Shown here piece after piece: positions 37,466 through 48,625 of a stretch of 64,000 bases of DNA; position 1 is the first letter of the stretch; each line of letters starts with the position of its first letter. A program made the translations under genes and the position numbers. Origin of the DNA: Erythroxylum novogranatense (lineage: Eukaryota; Streptophyta; Magnoliopsida; Malpighiales; Erythroxylaceae); contig CM057228.1 of NCBI GenBank assembly GCA_029891385.1, forward strand, positions 63,742,523 to 63,806,522. Reading direction: 5' to 3'. The notes beneath the pieces were generated by a model. That model was not told the DNA's origin. It did not search any database and was given only the letters and a program-made list of their open reading frames with translations.

Positions 37466-37790
37466 TTAAGGTTGATCAAAGTTAGACGCAGGAACTATTG
37501 TATCCTTATTTTATTTTCCCTTTATCTTCTTGATTCAATTATGCTTGATCTTAGATATCCTTAAGTTTTGATTACACTGTCATGAGATCTAATCAAGTAA
37601 CCCTAATTGAATTTGATAATTATAGATTTGTAATCTTTTGATTTAGAAAACTATTCTTAGCTTATTCCATTAGATTTGAAGCAATCCTACGGATAATTAA
37701 TTTCACAATTATGATCTCTCTTAAATTGTGCATAATCTGATAATTATAGGTCTATTATAGGTTGAACTTGAAAGTTAATATGATTATTTG
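37466..37790. repeat. LTR fragment of uncertain family
   Basis: Non-coding. The phrase from GAAGCAATCCTACGGATAAT to the TATAGGT stretch (about 37677-37757) resembles 30015-30085 inside the solo LTR at 29624. It is probably a fragment of the same LTR family. Confidence 0.4.
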
Positions 37791-38181
37791 ATTGCTGTGA
37801 TAAGAGTTAAGATCCGGTATAAGAAGATATTAGTAGAATTGAGATTGTTGATGAAGTTACAATGAGTAATGAATTCAAAGATAAAGAGAAAATATCGTCT
37901 AGGATCAATGGAGATCAAAGTATCAGTTATATAAGATATAAATTGGTGAATTGAGGGAGATAAATATGTGGACAAAATGGGATGATTTGATGATGTACAT
38001 CTAAGCACATGTGACAGTAATTATGTTTACTACTTCATTGAGTTTTGGTAATTAGAACATTATGACCTTATAAGAACGATAGAAATCAGTCCTCTTAAGG
38101 TATTAAGGATAACTGAGAAAGTGATGATGATAACAGATGATTGATAAAGATTGCATGAATAGTATTGATGATAATAGCAAG

Positions 38182-38962
38182 AAATCTGTTAGCGATCTAG
38201 AAGGGGGGGGGGTTGAATAGATCTTTAAATCTTTTTCAAAATTTTTACAATAAAATCAGAAGTTAATTCACACAATAGTAATTTAAACAAATTTAACTTC
38301 AAAGAGTAGGGAAGAAGATCAAACACTGTTTTTATAGAGGTTCGGTGCTAAGACCTACGTTTTTATAGAACTTCCATGCACTCTTCATCAATCATCCACT
38401 CTTTATACTTGAATAAAATAGCTGTTGGGAACCCATATAGCCGTTGTCTAATTGTTATGACCGTTCCTTAATATCCTCCTTTCCATTTGTGACTAATAGA
38501 GCCGTTGGAATTAACTTGTTGTACCCATAAGTCGACTTGTCGAATGTATAAGTCGACTTGTGACAACACTTTTCGTAAAATTTTATCTCCGCTCTTCTAT
38601 AAGTCGACTTGTGCTGTGTAAGTCGACTTGTGTCCTTCGATAAGTCGACTTGTGTTGTTCTAGTCGACTTGTGCTGTTCAGATCCTGATGTATAAGTTGA
38701 CTTATGCTGTGCAAGTCGACTTGTGTTGTCTTCAACGGTAACATCCAACCAAATCTTCTATAATCCTTATTATTTATTTCTCTTTCACTTATAAGGAAAC
38801 TTCCATCTTGATTCTTCAATGATTTATCACTTGTCCATCTTGATTTGCACAATAATAATCCCAAAATACCTGAAATAATTTCTTAACCAATTCTATACAT
38901 TTTATTATTATCAAAACATAAGTGGGATTTAATTTATCAACCACCATTGGTCCAACAAAATC
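38182..38962 (-). mobile_element. Solo LTR (Sirevirus-like) with perfect target-site duplication
   Basis: A 771-bp segment (38187-38957) begins TGTTAGCGATCTAG and ends TTGGTCCAACA on the plus strand. It is flanked by AAATC on both sides (38182-38186 and 38958-38962). On the minus strand it starts TGTTGGACCAATGG, passes a TTTTGATAATAATAA phrase and ends with CCCCCCCCCTTCTAG before GCTAACA, which is the usual layout of Sirevirus-like copia LTRs. No internal coding region exists, so it is a solo LTR left by recombination. It holds an array of AAGTCGACTT palindromes. Confidence 0.9.
38529..38722. repeat. Array of eight AAGTCGACTT palindromes
   Basis: Exact copies of the 10-bp palindrome AAGTCGACTT lie at 38529, 38550, 38601, 38620, 38642 and 38713, with one-base variants at 38661 (TAGTCGACTT) and 38694 (AAGTTGACTT). 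Each is normally followed by GTG and spacing is irregular (19 to 51 bp). It lies inside the solo LTR. Confidence 0.9.
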
Positions 38963-40874
38963 TTCTTTCTAAGAAGAATTTCACTGGATTAGATTAAGCA
39001 GATCAGATAGTATATTAAGGATGATCAATGAAATAACAAATTGGAAATGAATACGTAATGATTCAAAAGTAAATATTGGAGTCATATCCCTAGCAAAGAC
39101 TTAAGCATGAAATGTAGAATATGCTACAGAGAGTGTATGCATTATGGTTGATGTAATTTATCCAACTATGGGATTGGATTCTTGAAATTGTGGTGACATT
39201 AATTACTAATATGAGGAGTATATACGTCCATGTTATATTCTGTGTAAATGTGTTCGGGAGATACAAATTTGACTTGATGAATGTATTACAACAATAGGAA
39301 GTTAAGTTTACAAATAAATTGAAATGTTTGGAGAAACTAATATGAATAAGCAAACATTAGAAAAAAAATTAATATGAAATTAGAGGAAATCAAATGAATT
39401 GAGAAAATTATTTGAGAAAGAAAGTCAATTGGGAAATTGAAAAATGACATGAGACAATGTTACCTCATTAAGGAAATTAAAACTAATCAGGGGGCACATG
39501 GAGTTTGAATACTTGAAAAAAACATGTAAATTGTATGAGTAATAAAAGTAAAGAGAATTTTGAGGAATTATACTGATATTAATTATATCATACGGATTTG
39601 GAGATTTTATAGTATACAATGATGTTGTACAAGAGATTTGGGTAAAATCCAATATAGCATAATAAAGTGATTTTACATGTATGGAGACAACTAAAAGTCC
39701 TATGAGTTGACTATTCGATACATGATTTAGAGCTGCTATAGTAGTGATTGCTCTGAAAGTTTGGAGACAGTATATGTATAAGAATATCTTGGATATATAT
39801 ACATGTATAGATCATCAAAGTTTGAGGTAATTATTGAATTGAGAGAATTGAATATGAGACTGAGACAATGGATATAAGTACTAAAAGACTATGATTGTAC
39901 AAATGAGTAATTCCAAGTAAAGTTAGTGTTACATTTGATACATTAAGCAGAAATTCAATATTGAGGTTATCAGATCTAGTACAAAAAGGAGCATAGAATG
40001 TGGAGTTGAAGTTTGGGCAAATCCAAGTACCAATTGCTATGGAATTGAAGATCAGTTTCACATGAAAAGATTAACCAAACTCAAATTGAGGATTCAAAAA
40101 TTGTAAATCTTATTGAGAGATTGAAAACAGATCTGAATTTTGGGATCGAATAGGAAAAATGATACATTGTGATTGAAATAAGAAGCATATGCACTGATAA
40201 AGATGATTGAGCAAAGAAATTGTTAGAAAAGTACAAATGGTAACATAAGTTATACATCCTAGTAGGAATATGCCGGGATATCATTTAGCGACTAAGAATG
40301 TCGAATCAAGTAATTGGATGTTTGATTTTATCGACGGTCTTAACTGTCAAAGATATGTTTAAGGCTTATAGTTTGAAATTCATAGGAACATGAGATCTAT
40401 GTATAGTCCTACTTGATTTTAAGCATCGTAATAATTGTCATAGTGATTTCATTATAATACTATATGAGGAGTTAGATGACAGAAAGAGTCGTTCGCTTTG
40501 TATTGTGATGATTAAGGCCTAAAAATTGTTGAAGGCCAGAATTGGAGATGTTACTGATAGGTAAAATTGATCAATATTAGAAATTAAGTGATTCAAGAAA
40601 GATGAATGAATTAGGTGGATCAACGCCAAAGGCATGGAATATAGTAAGATAAACATAAGAGTTAAGTGTACTAACACTACACTGATGTGAATTATCGAGT
40701 GAAAGTTAAATTTATCTTTGAGGGTGTCAGTGTGCCAAGGTGTGCTCAAGTTAGGAAAAAGGATTAGCTAAGCCTGACATGAATAGGTCTATATGAAATA
40801 GTTATGAGAAGTGCTATTGAAGAAAGATATCTTAGATTCGTAATGTGATATATGTGAGTATGTTAAGAAATATT

Positions 40875-40899
40875 GATATGATATGATATGATATGATAT
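40875..40899. repeat. (GATAT)5 microsatellite
   Basis: Five consecutive GATAT units in the decayed chromovirus region; no other feature attached. Confidence 0.9.
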
Positions 40900-42849
40900 T
40901 GGTGTTATCCACACAGGAAGTGAAAAATTATGAGTAATCCAAAATATATTGAGGGAACAAATAAGATAGTGTGATGTCTGAATAAGTAATGGAAGAATGG
41001 ATTGAATCCGTTGATTAAGGTCACTAGAAAGAAAATTATTGGAGTGATGAAAGCTAAATGGAAAACGGAGAAGCACAAGAGGAAGCATACCCCTGCCCCT
41101 AGATCAGTTAGGTAAGAATTTTGAGGACGAAATTCTTTGGGGGGAGAATTGTTGGACCCCAGATTTTTTTCAATTATTATTGATTTATTTGTTTCATTAT
41201 TTTTATAATTGACTCATTAGTTTGATGGGCATAAATAGAGATTTGAAAGATTTGAATTAAGTTAGAGTTAATATGGTGTTTGACAAGATTAAAAGAGTTA
41301 TGAGGTAAATGAAAGAAAGGCCAAAATGGGAAGTCCAAAGGAGAGGAGGGATATTTTTGGAAGGACAAGACCAAAATGTGGTCTTGTTTAAGAAGAAGAA
41401 GAAAAAACGTGAATTGGGAGAGAGGAAGAGAAATAAAAAATCAAAGAGAGAAAGAAGAGGGATTTCGGTGGTTGAGAGAAAAGAAGAGATTTGAGCTAGG
41501 GTTTCTTCATTTCTTAGCTTTTGAGAGAGATTTTGAAGTGGTTCAAGAAGAGAAAAAGGTAGAGGAAGAGAAGAGCTTCCATTTGATCCAAAGATCTCTT
41601 TATTTGGTGAAGAACCAAAGAAAGATCATGTAAATCTTTTGAGATTTTTGGAAGGATTTTAGTTCATGCAGTGGTTTAAGTATTCTAGCACCAATTTTAG
41701 TGATTGTGCTTTGTGAGATTTTCAATTGAAAACCCTATTGAGTGGAATTTTTTGTTATTGTATAAAGCAGATCAAAGAGGCAAGAGAAACAAGAGAAGAG
41801 GCATTTTGAGAAAGTCTTTAAACAAGGAAATGAAGGTGGGTTACATGTTTATAATAGAGTTATGAGCCACTAACATTTTTACAAATCAAGAAAGTAAAAT
41901 GATTTCAATTACTTCATAAATGTTGCTTTTAATGTTTTGAGTGATCTGAGAAATTGCTAAACGTTGGTGCATGTTTGATTATAAAATGAAAAATGGTTTT
42001 GAAATATTCATGTTATGCCTTGAAACATGTCATGGCATTTTGTATGAATGAAAAGATGTGAAAGCATGAAAATATGAACACATGAGCAAATGATTTGAGC
42101 ATGAATATGTGCTTTTGTTTGGGTGAGAGAGGAACCATTTCGTTCTTCGCGTGCACGTAGACAAGAGCCTTCTCCCGGCTACCTTCTTGTGACGTATGAC
42201 CTTCGAAAATGGACTCATTTTGTTCATGGTGAAAACTTTGGTTTCTCCATTTCGTACCCATGGGACCCCTCAAGCCATTTGTTTGTGCATTGCATCTTTG
42301 AAATTGTCAAGTTTGTTGCATAACTTGAGTGTTTTACAGTGATGGTTAAATATAATTTGTTGTGTTGAGGTGATGAAATTTTTAACTATAAGTTTTGAGC
42401 AAAGATTGTAAAATTGAATGAGAATTTGAGAACAAAGCATTTTATAAATTCACTATGACTTTTATAAGACAAATGGACATTTCAACGATTTTGCTTATTC
42501 TTTATTATAAACTTGTTATTCAAGAGCTTTCAAGCTCACCCCTTTTTTTATCCCATCTTCAGGTGATAGCTAAGAGACCAAATGATCAAGAGCTTAAGGG
42601 CATTTCTCCAAATTTGCTTATTTTGTAGTTTAAATTGATTTTGTGAAAGCAAGAAGTTTGTTTGTTCAAGGACCTTTTGTAATTTGAGATTTTGAGACGA
42701 TGATGTAATATGGCTTGGAATGCCATTAAAGATTTGTAAAACTTTATTATTTTAATGTTAATGAAATGTGAATGGTGTACGGATGATGCGAGTTAAAATT
42801 TGATATACGTGAAGAAGTTATCATCTTTAGTTGATGATTTTGGAGCATA

Positions 42850-42868
42850 AATATATATATATATATAT
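42850..42868. repeat. (AT)n microsatellite
   Basis: About nine AT units inside the candidate long LTR. Confidence 0.9.
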
Positions 42869-43229
42869 AGTGAGATGTTACGAGAAGGAAGATAGGAATT
42901 ATGACTGATCAGATGTAGTTGAAGGTGATGAGACAAATGAGTTGAGATTTGAGAGTTTAATGAAGTCAATTTGGTAGCTGAATGGTTATGCTCAGCACAT
43001 TCCAAGTTTGCGAAATGCAAAATTTCAACTCTTCCGTAGGGAAAAATTTGTGTTCTAAGTTCAGGGGAAAATCTAGATTAATCTAGGTTGAATTAGACAA
43101 CATTATCTACTAGAAAGTTATAGTTTAGCTTTCTAGCTTTCCAACGGTATATAGTATGGAAATTTTGGATATTGGAGTCAAAAGTTATGATCACTATAAG
43201 TGGAGATGCTCAGGAGTATAGGACGTATA

Positions 43230-43319
43230 GTGAGGACGCATCGTCTGGTGAGGACGTTTCATCTAGTGAAGACGCTTTGTCTGGTGAGGACGTATCGTCT
43301 GGTGACATCATATCGTCTG
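43230..43319. repeat. Five 18-bp tandem units with GACG-CGTC inverted words
   Basis: Five head-to-tail 18-bp units of the form GTGAGGACGTATCGTCTG start at 43230, 43248, 43266, 43284 and 43302. The best units contain GACGTATCGTC or GACGCATCGTC, a 4-bp inverted repeat around a 3-base loop. The fifth unit has lost the left arm. Confidence 0.9.
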
Positions 43320-43344
43320 GTGCGTTGTTCATCTAATCCTATTG

Positions 43345-43660
43345 TTTAGTCCCATTTTTGATCCTGTAGATGATCGAATTTGTCTTCAAGGTCTGTATGA
43401 AAGTGGTAGATCTTGAAGTCCTCTTTCGAACCATCTAAAGAACACCTTAATCCAATTTCTTTAGAGAAAGCTATGCTAATTACAAGATATCTTCTGTGTA
43501 TTGTTCATAACTTTTTTTGGTCACTGTTCATCTTGCATTGTCTGGTCCAATTTTGATCCTTTAGATGAAAAAATTTCACTTCAATGTCTCATAAAATGTA
43601 GATATTGAAGTCCTCTTTCGAACCCTTCAAGAATGACCTTGATCTGATATTCCTAGAACA
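43345..43660. repeat. Imperfect direct repeat of about 200 bp in the long LTR
   Basis: The phrase TTTTGATCCTGTAGATGA near 43353 recurs as TTTTGATCCTTTAGATGA near 43554, and GAAGTCCTCTTTCGAACC occurs in both copies (about 43416 and 43609). Two diverged copies of a segment of about 200 bp. Confidence 0.7.
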
Positions 43661-44230
43661 AGTTATGCCATTTTTCCCGAAATAGGTTCAATATGATTGA
43701 GGACGGAACCTTGTTTAATTTCCATCGGCCAATATTTATTATCCAACCTCCAAATAAAGTGATTCTTGAAGGAATAGATCCCAAAACATATTGTGTTATC
43801 TATCCATAAAAATTGGCAGCATTCCGAATTGATTGAAAAAAGGTTTTGATTTAAAGAAAGTAAAGGAATTTGTTGGAATAGTATGAACTGATGTTATTTT
43901 ATTGAACATGCTTCGTCATTTTCAATATATATAGATCTGTAGGGTTCCAACTGAGATGATTTCCAATGTGGAGTAAACTAAAGGCATAGGTTTACAAATT
44001 ATATGAAGAGTTCGAATTCTAATTTGGTCTCTAGGATGTTCAATATCTAGATGGAAGTTGAGTATAGAATATTTGCTTCAGTATAAGAATGATTCAGAAA
44101 ATAAGGCCCGACACTTACGATATCAGAATGACTAATGAAGGTTAATTGGAATAACCATTTATGGTAACAAGCACAAGCACATGTTTTATGACTCCGAATG
44201 CTGGGCTTCGAAAGTGGTGTCCAACAGTTG

Positions 44231-44242
44231 TGGTATCAGAGC
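44231..44242 (+). other. Primer-binding site TGGTATCAGAGC
   Basis: Exact match to the complement of the 3' end of plant initiator-Met tRNA as used by many LTR retrotransposons. It lies 4 bp after the end of the candidate LTR. The internal region that should follow is lost within a few tens of bases, where an inverted Athila-like fragment begins. Confidence 0.75.
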
Positions 44243-44274
44243 AAGAGTTGGGTTCAAGAATCAATGCCCAACAT

Positions 44275-44835
44275 CTCTTTTTATGTCTCCTCTTGATTTA
44301 CTTTTAATCTGGTGATTGCTACTTCTTTTGATATTTTTCTTGTTATTTTATAATGCTTGAGGGATGTATATTTTTAGGATTTTTCACTTAATTTAGTTCC
44401 AAAAATAGGCCAACAACCTTAAAACTTAAAAAATCTAGCAAACTGGAACCACCTTTGTCACTATCTTGAGGGATAACGATTGTGACATGCATGGTTTGTT
44501 CCTCCTGTCACGATCGTGTATGGAGCCACAATCGTTCCAGAGGCTCTATGAACATTCATCATTTTTGCCTATCATGATCGTGACATGGTTGCATGCATCC
44601 AACATCTTTTCCATTCTTCAATTTCTTATTTCCATACACTCACAAACACATCAAATACCTCTTAAAACATAAAACTAAGATCAAATGCATGCTTTAAACC
44701 AATTAAACACTTAGAAAACATGCAAACATTAAAGAGAACACAATTCTAGGCTTATACACATGATAATCATCTAAAACAATTAAAAACATACTTGAATACG
44801 TAAAAAAACATATTATAACCTACATATATCAACGT
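44275..44835 (-). mobile_element. Athila-like LTR fragment, inverted orientation
   Basis: Read on the minus strand it starts GTTGATATATGTAGG just after a TTTAGGTGTGAGGAC polypurine-like phrase, like the 3' LTR at 36659. It includes CTGTCACGATCGTG (about 44505) and CATGATCGTGACATG (about 44575), the same inverted words as in the plus-strand LTRs. The far end is lost near 44275. Confidence 0.65.
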
Positions 44836-45889
44836 CCTCACACCTAAACCTTTTCTTGTCCTCAAGCAAAACTTAAAACACAATCAAACAAAACACATAA
44901 ACACACACAATCATGTAACGTGCAATAATGTTACAATGGCATCACATCTTATGGAATTAACTTAACCTCAAATATCAACCATTTAAAAAGTGCTAACATA
45001 CTAACTCATTCATTTCATGTTTAAGTACTTTTATTTTAAGATATATATCAATAAAAATATTAACACCCTATTCATACACCTATGGAACTTGTAAGCATAT
45101 ACTTATTATTGTAGATCAATTAAAAGGTAAACTATCGCTAAGTGACCCTTAATGAAAATTCTTGCTATTTTAGAAGATTAGTAGGTTTAATTTTATTGTG
45201 AGTACCATCTTTCTAGATTTTCTTTAACAATAACCTAATCTTTTGATGCAAATACAAGCACTTGTCATAAATGTCCCTGTTTATTTAACTAGGTCATGTT
45301 GTTTATTTAGCTTGTTTGAAGCGTCATTCTAGCCTTTTGATGTGAAGAATTTTTTTGTTGTTGTGAATGCTCCTGTTTACTCATCTATACCATAATTCTT
45401 AACTAACTATCAGCTTTATTTTTAACCCATTTTTCTTAAAAAGGCCAATAGAAAAAGAATTTTTAATTAACATACATATTTTTTTTCAATTTCTTAGCCT
45501 ACCTTATTTTTTATTAGTCATTTACTCTTATGAAAGGGTACTCATAATGGTAACCAATTCAATTGACAATAGTTATACATATATACAAACAAATTCCCTA
45601 AAGTGAAAGAATAGGTGTCACATTCTAATTAACATGCATATTCATTTCAAAGACACTTCAAACATAAAATTTAAAAGTTACCATGCCTTTGCAAATTAAA
45701 TGATCATGTTCAAAGCTAAACTAATTCCATTCAATACATGCAATCATTCACACAAAGCACACATCATGTTCCTTAGTTCCTTCATTGGATGAGATTTCTT
45801 GTTAGTGTTGTGTTGGAGTGGAACTAGAGCTTGCCTATCCAATCTTGTATTTCACTTGTGATTTCAAACCAATATATTGGAATGTCATT
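44836..45889 (-). other. Athila-like 3' internal region, inverted, first part
   Basis: This non-coding segment is homologous in reverse orientation to 35600-36650: the phrases TTAACATACATATT, TTTCTTAGCCTACC and CTTATGAAAGGGTACTCA have inverted counterparts there. It is interrupted at 45894 by a solo LTR. Confidence 0.6.
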
Positions 45890-48625
45890 TTATGTGTAGC
45901 ATCCCAACCCCGCAGGACCTGAACCCGATATCGTGGGTGATATCCGAGTCCACGCCACACGAGAATGGTAGGCTACAGCAGTCAATTTTAGTACAAAACT
46001 CAATACACAATTTATTTAACGCTTTAGAATCAATCAGAAATGCACAATTCAATAAACAGTTGGGTCCCCTTTAACGAATACATTCACTCAAAACACAATT
46101 TCAGTAATCACATTTCAGTTATACATTTATCACTCTGGGGCCCTATAAAATAGCAGTTCAATTTAGTAGAAAACGCGGAATTATTCATTTACACACACAA
46201 CTCGGAAAGACACTTATGCAGACGCGAACTGATCCCGACCCTAGTCTCCGACTCCAATGCAAAGAGACATACTCCCGTTCGTCTGACGGGTACTCTTCAA
46301 TCCCTGAAAAATAGTTGCAATGTTGGGTGAGTTTGCGAACTCAATGAGAAACCATCATTGATGGTTCACTCAAATCATGCATTACGCGTATCGCGTATAG
46401 CACAGTACAGTAGTAGTCAATTAACAGTATCGTATAACATTGTACAACACTATATAACAGTTTACAGTGATAAACAGTTACAGTATTATATACAATTCAC
46501 AGTGATAACCAATTACAGTACCATACCGTAGATTACGGTATGGCCTCACAGTTCACAGTAGTCTATTAACAGTCTATGGTAATCATACATAACAATTTAC
46601 AATGTCACATCACGGTTCGCATATTATGCAGCGATTCTGAGAAATCATGTCAACACGCAATCAGTCATTGCCACAATTCAGTCATTCATTCACAATAATT
46701 TGCAGTAGACAATCACAGTCATTCACAGTAATCATACAGTCATTTCAGACATTCAATATAGTATGCAATGCATATGAGACTCTTTTCCAGTTATTCAGTG
46801 TTGTGCCCAAGTGCTCGGTCGATGTTCGATGGGGGACGACGTCGAGATTTCTCCCCTGCTAAGCCCTGTCGATCTGATGTTCGAGCTCGAGGCTCTTTTC
46901 AAATGATAATAGCAACTTGGGACACGCCCATTATCGATCATGCATTTATGCATGCGGTGCGATGTTCAAGAATTCAAGATTCAAGAATTTACGATGTATG
47001 GCTACAAAGCCCAAGATATCGATCCTCGTGTCACTCAAGAATTCAATCCAATACAAGAATCGTATGCGAATCGGTCACATATAATTCAGTAATAATACAG
47101 TTCACTCATACATTTCAGTGGTCATACAGTAGTCCAGCTCAATACAGTGAGAACATGCAGTTCGATCATGTATATTTCAATAATCATGCAATTTACAGTG
47201 TCATGTAGCAGTCCCGTTCAGTACAGTAAAAGCATACAATTCAATCACATTCATTTCAGTAATTCATACAGTGAACATTTAGACAATCAAGAATTTGAGA
47301 AACCAACTAGGTTACTCACCTGTAACTTCCGAGCTATTGCCTGGAAGTCCCAGCAATGTCCGTGGAACGATGATCCAACGACGCCACTATAACAGTAAAG
47401 TACAACCCATTACTAATTGCCCAATAACCCAACAATCATCCAATCAGAAAATCCATCCTCGTCGCGACCTACGTCCTTCGCCGGACGATAATGGTCGTCG
47501 CCGCAATAACACTCCCACTTCTTGGCCATGGGCAAGACACCAAAGGCTCGTCGCGACGTACCAATTTTTCCACTCGTCGCGTCGTCTACACAAGCTCGCC
47601 GCGACTAACACATTTATTTAAATTCAATTTATTCGTCGCGACGAAGCCCTACCACTTCTATGCTCGTCGCGACGTGTGAAGACCAGATCGTCTTCTCCGA
47701 ACGATTTTCCGCCATTAGAGCTATTAATAACCTCCATTAAACACCCTAACCACTCAATCTAACCCCATAAATGCCATAACTGCTCAAATAACCAGTAATA
47801 ACAACATTAAAGCCAATAAAAACTTACCAATCGATGAATCGATCCACAACTTCCGTAAACCCTAAAATCTTCTCCAATCACCGATTAACACTCTCAAACC
47901 TCTCAATCCTTCATCAATCACAATAAATCAGTTAGCTTAGCACAATGAGATGAAAACCATAGAGAAAGATCAAAGAATCCTCACCTATGGAGGAATCGAA
48001 GATCACCGTCGAAGGAGAGAAGAAGAAGAAACGATAGTGCCTTAGGTTATTTTTTTTCCCTAATTTCCAACCCTACTATTTATAGGCTTAAGTCTCAGAA
48101 TCAATCCAATTTTCAGTCTCAAATTTTCCATGGCTCAACATATTTATTTCCTATCAGTAAACTTCTAGTTTTTTTTCCATTACCATAGGACAGTTCTTTC
48201 AGTAATATACGGTCAATCAGTCTGTCACTCCAAAATTTTTGGTCCGGGCATTTTCTCCCGAATTTCCCGAAAATTTTCTATAAGCCTCTATAAATTTCCA
48301 ATCACTCGTAAACAGTTCTAAATCAGTCATTTGAACCCAGTAACTCCTAATTTCTCACTCAATCATATTTCCAGTCAGTTCCAGTCAGTTCACAAGTCGA
48401 TCAATTCACATACCAGTCAATTCAGTCAATTCCAATTCACAATGAAATACCGAAAAATCATAAATGCATGTACCTATGAATAAATGACTATGCATATGCA
48501 GTAGACCTGTTCCTCTATAATTAGAGGCCAGTAGCATGCTCAGTCGGTAAATACAGTACAACCTATCAGTCAGTCCCAGTATTACCATAATACCCTTACT
48601 GACAGTAACGGGATGTTACATTATG
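45890..48625 (-). mobile_element. Solo LTR, 2726 bp, with perfect target-site duplication (family A)
   Basis: The LTR spans 45895-48620, begins TGTAGCATCCC and ends GGGATGTTACA (inverted termini TGTARCATCCC). It is flanked by TTATG on both sides (45890-45894, 48621-48625). No gag or pol is inside. It shares several blocks with the LTR at 53614: GAGTTTGCGAACTCA with CCATCAT and GGTTCACTCAA, the CTTCCGAGCTA block near 47326, and a TTTTCTCC block near 48250. Orientation is taken as minus because the GGATGTTACA end matches the usual LTR start TGTAACATCC. The right half contains a CGTCGCGACG array. Confidence 0.92.
47458..47674. repeat. Six CTCGTCGCGACG-type CG-rich palindromes in solo LTR A
   Basis: Copies of the word CTCGTCGCGACG or close variants start at 47458, 47547, 47573 (CTCGTCGCGTCG), 47595 (CTCGCCGCGACT), 47632 (TTCGTCGCGACGAAG) and 47663. 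The core CGTCGCGACG is a perfect palindrome. The surrounding LTR is AT-rich. Confidence 0.9.

Larger units (their letters stand above)
37791..41149 (+). pseudogene. Very decayed chromovirus-like gypsy internal region ending in a polypurine tract
   Basis: Most of the segment has no readable domain, but the end is informative. At 41000-41090 a frame gives LIKVTRKKIIGVMKAKWKTE, which fits the chromodomain-type end of gypsy integrase (usual form VKVLW...EATWE.E). It is followed by TTTGAGGACGAAATTC (41120-41135), a phrase found just before the 3' LTR of many Tekay/Del elements, and the polypurine tract TTTGGGGGGAGAATTG. The plus strand is clearly C-poor. A 771-bp solo LTR interrupts it at 38187. 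Confidence 0.55.
41150..44226 (+). mobile_element. Candidate 3.1-kb gypsy LTR lying between a polypurine tract and a primer-binding site
   Basis: The segment begins TGTTGGAC (41150-41157), directly after a polypurine tract, and ends GTCCAACA (44219-44226), a perfect 8-bp inverted terminus. Four bases later is TGGTATCAGAGC, the common initiator-Met-tRNA primer site. The interior is non-coding and has features often seen in long gypsy LTRs: a purine-rich leader (41300-41640) and a CATCTTCAGGTGATAGC phrase. The arrangement polypurine-LTR-primer site means it had an internal region on both sides, which suggests recombination between tandem elements. That the whole 3.1 kb is a single LTR is an inference; the last 500 bp may hold foreign sequence. 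Confidence 0.55.

Noticed and set aside
38529..38722. Regularly recurring AAGTCGACTT, considered as a CRISPR-like array
   Set aside because: The repeat is only 10 bp, spacing is irregular, and it lies in a plant LTR.
37784..41374. Many minus-strand frames of 65-105 codons
   Set aside because: The plus strand is C-poor, which lowers stop frequency on the other strand; the translations are low-complexity and match no family.
44231..44242. Possible tRNA-related sequence
   Set aside because: It is a retrotransposon primer-binding site complementary to a tRNA end, not a tRNA gene. I found no convincing tRNA or rRNA gene in the window.
47295..47679. Frames of 60-108 codons in solo LTR A
   Set aside because: They translate the CGTCGCGACG array and neighbouring LTR sequence; no domain.
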